Assembly: GCA_018873245.2 (NCBI GenBank)
Contig: JAEMBT020000003.1
Span: 4,855,843 to 4,919,842 of the forward strand
DNA: 64,000 nt
Source: Archegozetes longisetosus
Lineage: Eukaryota > Arthropoda > Arachnida > Sarcoptiformes > Trhypochthoniidae
Direction of reading: 5' to 3'
Positions 1 to 11,634 of the stretch are shown in pieces; the stretch's first letter is position 1; every line of letters starts with the position of its first letter. Both the position numbers and the translations under genes were made by a program. The notes beneath the pieces were generated by a model. That model was not told where the DNA came from. It made no database searches and saw only the letters and a list, made by a program, of their open reading frames with translations.

Positions 1-132
1 TTATGTTGTATATAATATCTAAATGACTCTCTGTTAATGCATTTTCTATTACAAGAAAAATATGCAAAGAAGTGTGCAATACTGTAATTTGAGGATGTAA
101 TTTGAGTTGCAATGTTTAAAATATACAAAATA

Positions 133-831
133 GGTACCTATTCGGTGTCTTCCCAGTTTATAGACATCCACTTTATAGAAATAGACATTCCACTTCATAG
201 ACATTTGATTTCATAGACTAATTATTCGCTAATGAAAATTCTGGTTATCGAGGAGATTATTGATGTTAATTCTAAACATTCTAATTGAATCTAAGACTTA
301 ATCTTATAATCCAAGTCTATAAGAATTAATTTTGAAAAATGATCATTTTCCCTTTGTTTGATTCAATAAAACTTAATTCAGACGTAGTTTACAGATAGAT
401 TACACAAACACTAACTAATTAATAAAATTCAAATATGGATATGCAGAAATATTCTAATAAAAAATTGATATATTGAGCTGAATAGACTCAAAATAAAAAT
501 CACTTTTCATTCAATTGAAAAATAGTTGAATGGGTTTGCATTTTGCACGTGTTAAATATCTTAATTATCATGATATTATAAGATTAACGGATTAGTAGAT
601 ATGAGATTCGATGCACTTGACTTTCAGTATAATTAATATACAATTATTTTAATTTCTCAGATGTGTAAGTAAATTTTAATTATTTTGAATAGCTTAAAAA
701 TGTCTCTCTAATCAAGTGTCTATGAAATGAAATGTCTATGATGTGAAATGTCTATAAAATGGAATGTCTATAAAGTGGATGTCTATAAAGTGGGTGTCTA
801 TAAAGTAGATTTCTATCAATCGGGGTATAAC
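133..831. mobile_element. TIR element with tandem-repeat arms
   Basis: The left arm (about 133-218) and right arm (about 716-831) are inverted copies of each other. Each arm is built from several copies of a 15-16 bp unit of the type GTCTATAAAGTGGAT. The ends read GGTACCTATTCGG on the left and CGGGGTATAACC on the right. No transposase is visible, so this looks like a non-autonomous element. Its right end coincides with the point where similarity to the ELOVL gene at 62.6 kb stops, so it probably inserted into or truncated that duplicated copy. A small open frame at 748-933 is only the translated tandem repeat. Confidence 0.7.
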
Positions 832-839
832 CACATATT

Positions 840-1515
840 CAAAAGTTTTAGTTATTTTGAATTAGCCAAAATAAATAGTTCAGAAAGTTTTATGAATAAG
901 TCAAATTTCCGAACTCTGATTAAAATCCGATAAGATGTCCTTCAAACCAAAATTAACATGACATTTATTCTCATATTCATGATAATACGAGTCGATGAAA
1001 ACAAGTCAACAAAAAATTTTAAAGGAAATAAATTATGTTAAGATATTTCCTTATTTTTTTCTATTAATTGCGTACAAGTTTACGAAATAAAATAAATTTT
1101 TTTCATTTCAAAATTATGGGCACTATTCTTTTCAAATTTTTGCAGCAATCATTTTAGAAATATAAATGCTATGTCTTTTGCTTTTACGCAATTTTTCTTC
1201 TACAAGATGAGGAAAATTCTTCGCTTCTGAATTATGTAATACAAATAAAGTGATGTATAGTGATTGAATTCTACTCTTATGCCATCATTCACTGTAAGCT
1301 GCTTTTAGTAATGTGGGAAACAAATAAATAGCATAAGTTTCAACACATGTCTATTTTTATCACAATTTGATTATGAAAATTCATGTTAAAGTGTATTTTG
1401 TAATTCGAGTCATAATAGAAGATTATTTCTTAATGTGTTTGAAGGGCTACACGTCATTATAGTTTTGTCTGAATAATTGAAATTTATAGGTGCTCCTATA
1501 TCCTTTATTTTTATA
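840..1515 (-). repeat. Inverted duplicate of the upstream region of the ELOVL gene at 62.6 kb
   Basis: Read on the minus strand, this segment matches about 61925-62605 nearly base for base over several hundred bases, including the stretch just upstream of the ELOVL start codon at 62600. The position of the start codon here reads ATA instead of ATG (around 852-854). Similarity to the coding sequence ends after about 20 bases, at the edge of the element at 133-831. It is therefore the promoter or 5' part of a lost or truncated ELOVL copy. I compared the two by eye, so exact identity is not given. Confidence 0.8.
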
Positions 1516-1727
1516 AGTAGATTCGAATTAAGGTTTTATTATGAATATATGCATTCTCAACTATGCTGTAAAAACATTGAAAAATGTCAGTCAAATAAGT
1601 TAGTGGTCAACTCGAACAAAATGTTTCTCTTCAAAGTAAACTTAATTCCATGTTCATCTCCGTTTCAATTACTTTTTCGAATTATTAGTCCTGAAATACT
1701 AACACTTGTATATGTTACAATCAAAGT

Positions 1728-2420
1728 GTATAATTATTCATTCTATAGAATGACCAAAATGTGCAGTCAAAGTATTAAATAATTGCTTTGAAATAAGTTT
1801 TCACACTTTGACTGATGATTATGTATTATGACTAACTGAAAGCAGTCAATGTGTGAAATTGTTTAGTAAATAAGAATCAATTTTATAAATATGCTTATGC
1901 AGTATTGGATAAATAACAATTAAAGTTTATTTGAGCTTGTGAGTCCCTTTTTAACTATCAAAGCTCAGATTTAGTTACGTAAAACCTTAGATTATCATAA
2001 ATTGTATTTAGTTCGTTTCTTTTTTAAGCCGAACTCACATGCTTTCAAACTAATGTGTTGTTTTACAAGTTATTTCTCTATATTATTGAGTTTGTTCTTG
2101 AAACCGAATTTTTTAACAAATATTTATTATTGTAATGAATTTAAATAAGCTTAATTGAATACTTGATATACTTTGACTTACTGCCAGTGGTCATTTCATA
2201 TAACCACTAAAGTCGTTTTGTTATAACTTTGCAGTACAACAAACGGTTGACTCCATTGACGCATGTGCAGAAGTACTGCAAAGTTATAACAAAACGACTT
2301 TAGTCATTATACATAATGACCAGTCAAAGTGTGAAAACTTATTTCAAAACAATTATTTAATACTTTGACTGGATATTTTGGTCATTTTATAAAATCACCA
2401 ATTATTCTATAGAATGACTG
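1728..2420. mobile_element. Foldback/MITE element with nested inverted repeats
   Basis: Arms of about 100 bp (1728-1833 and 2302-2419) are inverted copies, and each carries the palindrome ATTCTATAGAAT at its outer end. A second inverted pair lies inside, at about 2203-2240 and 2268-2305, built around ACTAAAGTCGTTTTGTTATA. The RNA or single strand could fold into two stacked hairpins. No protein coding is seen. Confidence 0.75.
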
Positions 2421-2470
2421 AATTTCATACTTAACATATATATTTCATGTTATTCATGGTCGATATTTAA

Positions 2471-3549
2471 AGAGTGTTTCATTTAAATAGTCAGTATTTG
2501 TTTTGTAATAGCCAGGGCAAGCATTTATCGGGAATCCCAATATTTTTCCCTAAAGTTATTTTTCGGGAATTTTATATTAAAGTATTTGTGGTCACTTCGG
2601 GCTTCTATAAAAATAGTTTGAAAGTCCTGATTTTCCCGATTTAGAACGTTTTGCTTAAAATGTGAGATTTTTGAAAGTTTTATCTCATTTTGACTTAAAA
2701 ATAAAACGAAAATATTAAAAAGTTGACTAAAGCTTTAATCGAAAACTCATTATCTAGATAAAGCTTTTAAAAAATATTTTGTGAAAACAATAGTTACGAG
2801 CATCGTTCGAATACGAAATATGCGCCTTTGGTATCCGTGGATGTCGAGCGCTCTTTCACTGTGTACACAAATATTTTGACTAAAGATTGACAGTGCTTTT
2901 CACCTGAAAACTTGCAAATCAATCTAATTATGTAGTACAATCATTTTTTGAAAAGCCGTTAATACAGTTTAATGCATTTGAAGAAAGAAAACAAATGTTT
3001 TTCGTTGTAAGTTTTTCGTTTGTAATGTTTCGTTCTTATTATGATTGAAAATGAAGTTTTTAAACTCCCGAATTTTGCTTTTTTAGTTCCGATTTCGGTT
3101 CTTTTAAGCTTCTGATTCTCGACCGATTTGACCACTTTGAACTCCCGAAAAATACTTGTCCTGGTAATAACTTCTTTATCTGTTAATCAAATTTAATAAA
3201 AATATACCAAACTAAAGCTAAATGATAACAGTTTTATGTACTATATGACTTTTAAGTTGTGACGTATTATTTTTAGGTTGTTTGAATATAATTTGAGCAT
3301 ATTAACTATGGGTACTTATTCAAATAATCGGTGATTCTTTTTATTGCGTTACGTTTTCATGAGTGTAAGTCAGTAGCTGTAGTGATGAGTAACTAAGAGT
3401 ATATTTCATCGTATTGATCGTTGTATCGAATAGACATATAACTAAACTGTCATCATTTAACTCTAGTTTCATTTATCTTATATTAAATTTGATTAATAAA
3501 TAAGAAGTTATTATAAAAACAAGTATCGACTATTAAAATGAAACACCCT
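2471..3549. mobile_element. TIR element (MITE), split by a hAT insertion
   Basis: The left end (2471-2512) and right end (about 3435-3549) are inverted copies beginning AGrGTGTTTCATTT. The left TIR stops abruptly at 2512 and resumes at 3164-3172 after an inserted 651 bp hAT-like element. Rejoining the two pieces restores a TIR of about 110 bp that matches the right TIR. Related sequence lies at 60770-61220. Confidence 0.75.
2513..3163 (+). mobile_element. hAT-type transposon remnant with 8-bp target duplication
   Basis: The ends are CAGGGCAAG on the left and CTTGTCCTG on the right, within imperfect 22 bp TIRs, and are flanked by GTAATAGC (2505-2512) and GTAATAAC (3164-3171). An 8 bp duplication and CAGGG ends are the signature of the hAT superfamily. 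Inside, at 2822-2940 on the plus strand, a frame with stops reads SVDVERSF and then, after the first stop, SPENLQ. This resembles the hAT C-terminal dimerisation region. The element is therefore a decayed copy with a transposase fossil, not an active transposon. Confidence 0.8.
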
Positions 3550-4167
3550 ATAGTTATAATTTGTTTAAAAAATCAACTGATTTGCCACAAATGACTTATT
3601 TCATAAGAGAAAATACTGTCATAAATGAAAGCAAATTTTATATTCAAAGTCATTGCCTTCTAGCTTAACGATTCGTCTTTAAAGCTATAGAATGTTTATT
3701 TAAACTATAAAATCAAGCTTAGAACGAAAATTCTAAATTCTTTGTCACAAACTGAGACAATTCTACAGTTATTAATACTTAAAAGTTCGTTTCAATGTTT
3801 TGAGTTATCTTGATTTGAATATAGCTCAAACTTTTTTCAATGCATTTAAACCAAATAATCTTTCAAACAATGCGGAACAATGAATAAAAGAGTTATAAAG
3901 TGGAAATCGTTAAGAAAAATATATTTTTGATGCTAATTTTGCACACGTCTGAGCTTTTGAGTAATCAAAGTATAGAAACGCTAGTCTTTAATAAAAGCCC
4001 GATTCATAGGCATCATCAGCTATATTATTGTACCTTACTATAGTGCACTCTAATGAATTGCACGCTTAGATGCGTTGAACCAATCAAAGCATATTCAGAC
4101 ATGTTGATCAAACGTATTACAAAAGTGATATCACTCGAAAAATGCTATCAAGCTTGATGATTGTTAC
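3550..4167. other. Intergenic, nothing recognised
   Basis: AT-rich sequence with no supported exon, RNA gene or repeat pair. Confidence 0.5.
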
Positions 4168-4300
4168 ATTAATGTGATAATGTATTCGTATTGCGCTTTG
4201 GCCACATAAGGGCCTGAATGGCAGAAATATTTGTGGTAGAAAAAGTATATAACAAACATTGAAGACAAGTAAATTCACTAGGTAAAAAGTACGTTGGCTT
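4168..4300 (+). pseudogene. ELOVL exon fossil (last-exon fragment)
   Basis: One plus-strand frame reads VIMYSYCALAT, a stop, GPEWQKYLW, a stop, then KKYITN. This is the conserved ELOVL block seen intact at 8641-8760, where it reads VMYSYYALSSFGP then QKYLWWKRYIT. TAA replaces a codon before GP, TAG replaces one Trp of the WW pair, and more stops follow. No neighbouring exons were found. It is a dead copy related to, but not identical with, the intact gene 2 kb downstream. Confidence 0.8.
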
Positions 4301-6211
4301 AAAATCAATATACACCGAATTACTCACATGACAAAGCATTTGTGATAGAAGTGTCTATTTATTCAGCTCAATCTCAATGCTTGGTCACCATCATTTTGTA
4401 ACTCACTTAAAGTTAGACTTGATTTGCATCATCAATGAGATTGAAATGCGATGAGTTCAGGATAATTGTGATCAGAAGGAAACTCAATGATCTAATATTC
4501 GATCAAAACAAAAGTTATTTAATTGTTTAATGTATGAAATGCTATTCATTTAATGTTTATTTTGATTGAAAGGTTTATTAAATGAGTTTTTGACGTTTAC
4601 GATATGGTATGCGGTCATCTATAATGAGAAAAGTTTACATTTATGTTAAAGAAAATATCAGACACAACATCGATAATCCTATCATTCATACATTATTTAA
4701 GCGAATGGATTAGAATTATCATTAGTGATTCACATGAAAAGATTTCAAATTGAAAACTTAAACTAAATGAGAATGAGTAAACTTGTTCAAAAATAGTTAT
4801 CTTGAGATTCTAATTGAAGATCTTGTAAACTCGTGGTGGTATAAATTTGCCTATTATGTCATATAAATATAAACTTTAATAGGTAAATTTATATCGCCAC
4901 AAGTTTACATGAGTGGTGTTACATGAGAATAGAAGATGTTCGTTTCTCTGACTTTCAGTTTTGCCTTTTCAACTTACATTTAGACAATTTTTTCAAAATA
5001 AATACTCATAAAGACATCTTTGAAGACTTATCTTAGTAGTCATCACCTCAGACCTGGCTTTAGGTTTTTAAAGGTTGAGTGATTATTTGAGAGATTGTAA
5101 AAATTATTTCTTTAAATCATTTAGTCATACAAAAATGATTTAAATTTATTAAATAAACAATAATTGACTGCACGAGAAATTTTTAAAGACTTGAAATTTG
5201 CTGACAGTTTTACGAACCGTTAGTAAATAATCATTTAGTGACAGAATTCAGTGGAATCAAAGTTTTACCTGACTATTAATATTTGAAAATAAAGATCAAA
5301 AAAAACTTGAGGTGTAATCTACTCTTATTAGCAAACATGATATCGCTCATAAACATCATTTTAGTTATATTACGATCATTTCATATAAGACTTAAAGAAA
5401 TGACGCTTTGAAACAAATGTTGGGCTGATGAGAATTAACATTGTTTTAAAAATAAATCTCTGTTTGAAATTTTGTGTTTTATCTATCATTTGTGAAGCTA
5501 CAAGTGTTTTACCTAAAAGTCAGCTTCTTATCCTTCAGAAATTGCAATGTGTTTAACTGTATAGGTTTTCATCTCACTTTAGAGTATCTCAAAACGTTTG
5601 AGTTGTTCGACAAATTTTCTCCTCTTATCTTATACTTTGAAAGTAGATGTGAACAAATATACTTATGAATAGGGAAAGTTACAAGTTATCTTAATTTTAA
5701 TATAATGAAGGGTTTAAACGAAGGGTCGTTAATATTGACCTTCGAAACTGAATTTTGTATTAACTTTCGTCAATGTTAGACAAACATTAAACGATCAAAA
5801 AGTCTAATACGAACCTTCTGAGTAACTCTTATACGAACAAAATTGACTTATTTAACTGAATCAAATTCCACATTTGATCGTGTTAGTTGGCATTAAACTA
5901 TGAGATTCCATTTATTTCTTAATCATGTTTTGCAATCTTTCCCATTAATTATTTGAAGTATTGGAAGAGTTTTTCTTTATTATAAATGGAGAAAATTATG
6001 AAAATTACAAAATAATCATTAGATATAATTCCGTAACTATTTTCTGGTACGTTTTGATTTGATCAAAGAATTTCCCTATGAATTAGTTATGTAATAATTC
6101 ACATAAGATGAAATAGCTTTGATGGTCTTCATATTTAAGCACTGATTTGAAACTTGCAGTTTCAGTTTCAGTCAAAACGAATTTCAGTAGTAGAGACACT
6201 AACGACCTAAA
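4300..6211. other. Intergenic upstream of the intact ELOVL gene
   Basis: AT-rich with no supported gene. It holds a hairpin pair at 4824-4855 and 4877-4908, listed separately. The ORFs of about 60 codons here lack any recognisable domain. Confidence 0.5.
4824..4908. repeat. Short perfect-type hairpin
   Basis: Two 32 bp arms, starting GTAAACTCGTGG and ending CCACAAGTTTAC, pair with few mismatches around a loop of about 21 bp. It could be a minimal foldback element or a structural hairpin. No coding is associated. Confidence 0.6.
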
Positions 6212-8898
6212 ATGTCAAATATGTTCTATTATTTATACCAATACTGGTACGATTATCAGGATCCTCGAACCGCTCATTTGCCTCTAGTTAATCATACGCC
6301 ATTACCAATTATATTGATAATGACTACTTATTACTTATTGGTCACTAAATTCATACCAAGATTTATGGAAACTCGAAGACCGTACCAACTTCGACTGCCG
6401 ATGTTGATATATAATACTTTTATGGTTGTATCGAATGCTTACTTCTTCTATGAATTTACTAGGAGATTTAATTATGGAAAAGTGCTTTTAAACTTTAAAT
6501 ATCCAACAGACAAAACATTAACACCAGAGTTATCGATAGATATAAGCTTAGGTAAGTTCCATAATACATTTGTTTTATACAAGTGATATCTTTGCAGTTT
6601 TCGTTTATGTTAGTCATTATAGTCGATATAAAAAGTTGAGCTCGAAATTAAATAATGACACATATTATATAACAAAGCTACTGAATTCCTGCTTTGGAAA
6701 AGTAGTTTAGAAACACTCCAATTTGTTCATAAATGTAGATGTAAACATGATTTACTTTTCGAATTAAGTCAAATTTTGCTGCAGTTGAAATTTTATAAAA
6801 CTACTTCACTTTTGTTTCAATTATTGTGATTCATTTGTAATCTACTTCTACTTTATTATTGAAATTATTTAATGTATCGTTTGTTCTCTAAAATCATTTA
6901 CTTTTGTCTCGATCAATTCACATATCTATACATTCAAGAATTCATGATCAAAGTTAAAACGAAGCTTTTCTGTATTTAAAATTTTTCAATATATCACTTA
7001 CTTTTATTTTTGTATGAACAAATTCCCGATTCAAGATACACCTATGGACAACCAGAAGTTCCGTCGGAAAATCGCTATAACTTTTGATTGGCTTGATCGA
7101 TTTAAATAATTTTTACACCAAATTAACCAAGAATAAATGTAGTTTCTTAAAATGTAATGTAAATGTGATTTAATTTTTTCAAACCACTATAACTTTTTTA
7201 TCTTGCTGAATGTTCAAATTTCCTTCAAATCATAGGAATCACATTTATTCTTCGTTAATTTGGTGACAAAATTTTGAAAATCGGATTACAAAGTCAAAAG
7301 TTATAAAGATTTTGCGAGTCAACATAATTTCTGTTGCAAATCACTTGCCACGTTGACTCGCAAAATCTTTATAACTTTTGACTTTGTAATCCGATTTTCA
7401 AAATTTTTTCACTATATTAACGAAGAATAAATGTAATTTCTATGATTTGAAGGAAATTTGAATATTAAGCAAGATAAAAAAGTTATAGTAGTTTGAAAAA
7501 ATTAAATCACATTTACATTACATTTTAAGAAACTAAATTTATTCTTGGTTAATTTGGTGTAAAAATGATTTAAATCGATCAAGCCAATCAAAAGTTATAG
7601 CGATTTTCCGACGGAACTTCTGGTTGTCCATAGGTGTATATCGTTAATTATTTGATTACCTCAAATCGTATTAATCAGAGAATTCAATGAAAAATTTCTT
7701 ATTTATATTAAGGAATAAATTTCGATAACAAAACACAGTTTAAGGCAATCTTTTGGAAGTTCTAAATCTATACAAATAGTATGAGATTCATAATAAATAT
7801 ACTTAAAATTAAACTGACCAGATTTTTTTCAATTAAAACTGGAATTTCATCAATAAATACTGACAAAAAATGGATAAAAACTGGACACAAATTTTTTGCA
7901 ACTATTTTATTTAAAATAACGATTGATTATATTTGAATTACATTTTCGACTGGATTTGACTGATTTTAAGAGTTTGAAAACTGGGTAATCCAGTCCAAAA
8001 CTGAATGCTCTGGTCAGCCTACTTTAAATTCGTTATATTTCATATTAATTTACTTCGAGATTACAAGTCAGACTCTTTTTCTAGTTTTTGACATTGATCT
8101 AAGAAAATCGAATAGAAATGATGCGACACCTTTATAATAGAATAATCGTCTTTATTTAACAATAATTATTTAATACTTAAAAAGTTAAATAAATCTTATT
8201 ACGTAAAGGACTTTACGTATTAGAGAGCAGTTTTTCTGAAAGTCAGCTACAGTCACAACTTTATAGGTTTCGAAATCATTTTCATCTACTAGAACTATTC
8301 TATAGCAGAAGAGATAGTGTTCTGAAATTGAAATAAATTTAAGATTACTATTTTTTAATTCGCAGCTTATTTATATTTTTTATCAAAATTGATGGACTTG
8401 ATCGACACCTTCTTTTTTGCGTTACGTAAAAAGAATGGTCATATTTCGACTCTCCACTTATATCATCACATTTCTGTCCCCATCTTAGGATGGTTACTGC
8501 TTAAAATAAACCCTTTCGTGCCTGCTGTCTTTCTTTTCAGGACAATGAACACTTTTGTAAGAATTGGTTCATTCATGCAGTTTATCAATGCTTTTGTTTG
8601 ATAACTTTTTATTAAATTTGTTATCTTTTTGAATTGACAGATTCACTTTGTTATGTATTCGTATTATGCTTTATCTTCATTCGGGCCCAAAATACAAAAG
8701 TACTTGTGGTGGAAAAGATATATAACTCAATTACAGTTGTCACAATTCGTAATTCTTGGTATATATGGTGTTGTACTGATTTTCATGCAAGAGGGTTACC
8801 CTTTATTCTGGTTGATGGTTGCATTACCTCAACCGCTTTTCTTTTTTTATATGTTTTACGATTTCTATCGAAAAGCATATAAAAAGCGATTAAATTGA
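6212..8898 (+). CDS. Very-long-chain fatty acid elongase (ELOVL family), intact
   Basis: This is the condensing enzyme (3-ketoacyl-CoA synthase) of the ER fatty-acid elongation cycle, which joins malonyl-CoA to an acyl-CoA. The exons are 6212-6551, 8366-8556 and 8641-8898, all with GT/AG introns and matching phases, giving 262 aa, close to the usual family length. Visible family blocks are LIDTFFFALRKK, the catalytic HxxHH box (LHLYHH, about residues 144-148), NTFIHFVMYSYYALSSFGP and QKYLWW. Several hydrophobic segments and a basic C-terminus (KKRLN) near an ER-retention signal fit a multipass ER protein. Intron 1 (6552-8365) carries two TIR elements. The ATG at 6212 is the first in frame and gives a normal N-terminus. 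The substrate class cannot be read from the sequence. Confidence 0.92.
7036..7640. mobile_element. Large foldback element inside ELOVL intron 1
   Basis: Arms of about 288 bp (7036-7323 and 7352-7640) are nearly perfect inverted copies separated by a 28 bp loop, starting ATACACCTATGG and ending CCATAGGTGTAT. Transcribed as part of the intron, it would form a very long hairpin. No coding is seen. Confidence 0.85.
7810..8020. mobile_element. Short hAT-like MITE in ELOVL intron 1
   Basis: The ends are TAAACTGACCAG and CTGGTCAGCCTA, imperfect 12 bp TIRs. They are flanked by CTTAAAAT (7802-7809) and CTTTAAAT (8021-8028), an 8 bp duplication with one mismatch. At 211 bp there is no room for a transposase. 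Confidence 0.65.
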
Positions 8899-9405
8899 TT
8901 CAAAGTCACTTTGATCACAAACCTCGCTGCATTTAATAATAGATTTTTTATACCTTGTAATTGATCAGATCAATTTGGTCAGCGCATTTCTGATACGGTT
9001 CTAACTCTGCTTACCTATTAGTAGATATTTAGATTTTAAAATAATAACAAACTATCAGTACTTAAAATTTTAATGTCAAACCTTTTAATTTGGTTTTATA
9101 TAAAAGCAACTTCTTTTTTGTGATTTACAATATAACAAAGTTATATTAAACTATGTGGTGGTAGATTTATTATTTTTTGGGATAAAATAAGGTTTGTTGA
9201 GAATATGATTTATAGAAATATAATGATGTATCATTTGAGTTATTTTATATTAGCGAAAATTTTTTGAATCTACATATTTAATAATATCCAAAGAATATTA
9301 ATTTTCCAAAGATTGTAGATGCTTATTAAATAATTAAAAATGGTGAAATTGGTGAATAAAATTCGATTTTAAATGGTTAGACTTCGAAATGGCTTATTTC
9401 ATAAT

Positions 9406-9873
9406 TAGGGTGACCAACCGTCAAGATTTCGCCTTAACAGTCAAGGTTCATGATCCTTGTCAAGAGTCAAGACAAGATTTGGCTTAAATGGAAAAAAGTA
9501 AAGATTTCAAACTTGAAACTCATAAAATCAGATAAATAGCAGGTATTTGAAATCTTTCATCGGAATAAAATACCAACTCTTTAAAAACAGATTAAAAGCC
9601 CTAATATTTAGTGATGAGATAAAGAATGGCTAAAGATTTGTACTATATTTGAGCTTTAAACAAAAACAGATTAATTACATCTGTGCTTAAGTTTCATTGT
9701 TTTGTGAAATATAGAAGTATTTTAAAACTAAAAATTATTTCTGAATAATTAATAGTTTTCAGAAGTATTCTTTATTTATTTAAAAATAACGTAATATGAA
9801 TGAACCTCAATATAAGGTCCCCCTTTGTATTTGTTTTGTCAAGATTTGAAGCACTCATAAGTTGATCACCTTA
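9406..9873. mobile_element. hAT-like MITE with perfect 8-bp target duplication
   Basis: The TIRs TAGGGTGACCAA and TTGATCACCTTA (10 of 12 matching) bound 468 bp. The flanks are identical: TTCATAAT at 9398-9405 and again at 9874-9881. The perfect duplication suggests a fairly recent insertion. No transposase frame is visible. Confidence 0.8.
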
Positions 9874-11486
9874 TTCATAATAGCTAGTTTCAAAATGCAT
9901 AAATCCTGTTCTGATTCTCCTAATTACTGATTGTCAAAACGATTATACCAGTTTTAAATTTCCGCATCAGATAGAAAAACTCAATTTGATATTGTAATTT
10001 AAAAAGAGTAAAACATATTTAAGACTTGAGAGCTAAGCAGAATCTTGCTAAACAATCAATTGAGTCATTATTAAGTGGGTCTCCTGGACCGTCAAAGATA
10101 TTGTGAGACAACAAAATTAAACTGCTTATGGCTCATATTAGATTCAATGCTCGAAACTCAACTTCAAGCGTTCATTCATTAGATTAATCATCAAATTGTG
10201 TAGCATAGTCTTTTAAATTAAATAATTGCTTCAATTTAAATTATATCTCTGTTTAAAATACGTTTAAAAATTGTTCAAACTCCTGAAGTATCAATTTATA
10301 TCACACGATTTTAAGGTTGCGCACAAAAATATTGTCTCGTAAAAAAGTAGTTATAAGTTTATTATTGAATCATAGATTATAATGAAACTGATACAAACTA
10401 TTAAGCATATATAAGGGTAAAAATTAGGCATAATTCTAATAATTAATCTTTGTACTGTATCCTTTACTACAATGAATTTTATAAAGCAGCATTACATGGA
10501 TTCAAAATGATGGATCAATTTTTAAAGATTGACATATAAAAACACAAAATCGATTCTATCATCTCAATGTAGGTATCAAATGAAAGCTTATGAAGAGTAG
10601 ATTGGGGAATAAAAAGAATTTTTGAATAATATGAAGACTGAGAGGAAATATGAATTTTTAACTTTATTTTATATTAGTGTGATTTATTCCACTCATCTCA
10701 GGTTTAATTTATTAGGCATAAATCTTTAAAAATTCATCTCTTCTCAGCCATTTTATTTTTGAAATACGCTTTAGCTTTCGGTCTTCTCTTCATAAGCTAT
10801 AGTTTGATATCCATATTGGCTTGATGGGCAATAGGTCAGATCTGCATGATTTGGCGGATGTGGAAAATTCTGTGTATAATTTTTTTCAATAGAATACCCT
10901 CATTGTACTTACTAGTACCTCAATTTGGGTCCCAGGATTCTGGGACTCCCAACTCCCAGCACTCCCAGCTGGGACTGGGAGGGATTGGGACTAAATGCTC
11001 TGAGACTGGAAAGAACTGGGAGTAAAAAATCGAATTTTTTGAACCTCTAGCATTTACACAATAAGTTTTATATTAAATGATGTTGATTCGGTGCATATTA
11101 AACTCTAAAATGATTGTTTGCCTCGCCTGAGACCAATTTGTCGAGTAAGCGCAACTATAGTTATGCTGCGCTTGCACTACTGGCAGGAGATCATGTATAA
11201 ATCCAGATCAGGTCGATAAATTATTATTAGATCCCATTTCGATATTGTAAAAATTAACTATAAGTCACTCATAGAAGTTCTGCCACCACAAGTGCCAAAC
11301 TTAGCTTCTAGTCTTATTGACGAGCTAACTCTGCAATAGTCATATAGAATATTTCGGAGTAAACCAGAAAATCTTATAGAATGGAATCTAAGTTCAATTG
11401 ACTCAAAGAATGAAATAGATTTAAGCCCTGAAATCAGCTTTTGTTTACTTTAGATTTGATGCAGAGTTTCGGTATTAAGAAGTAAT

Positions 11487-11634
11487 ATTGTTCTACTACG
11501 TCTAGCGCGCTTCATGCGTCATTCTCTATTCTTAACCTAGCTTAGCTAAATTAAAATAGTGATGTTGATATACTACAGACGTGCTAGGTAAGGAGAATAG
11601 CGTGTTTAGCGCACTAGGCATAGTAGAACATTGC
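11487..11634. repeat. Foldback element
   Basis: The arms at about 11487-11545 and 11580-11634 are imperfect inverted copies, beginning ATTGTTCTACTACG and ending TAGTAGAACATTG. No coding is seen. Confidence 0.65.

Noticed and set aside
1477..1782. 101-codon plus-strand frame
   Set aside because: It crosses from the duplicated ELOVL upstream region into a MITE arm and has no protein similarity.
4117..4308. Minus-strand 63-codon frame
   Set aside because: The plus strand of the same stretch is a clear ELOVL fossil, so the antisense frame is incidental.
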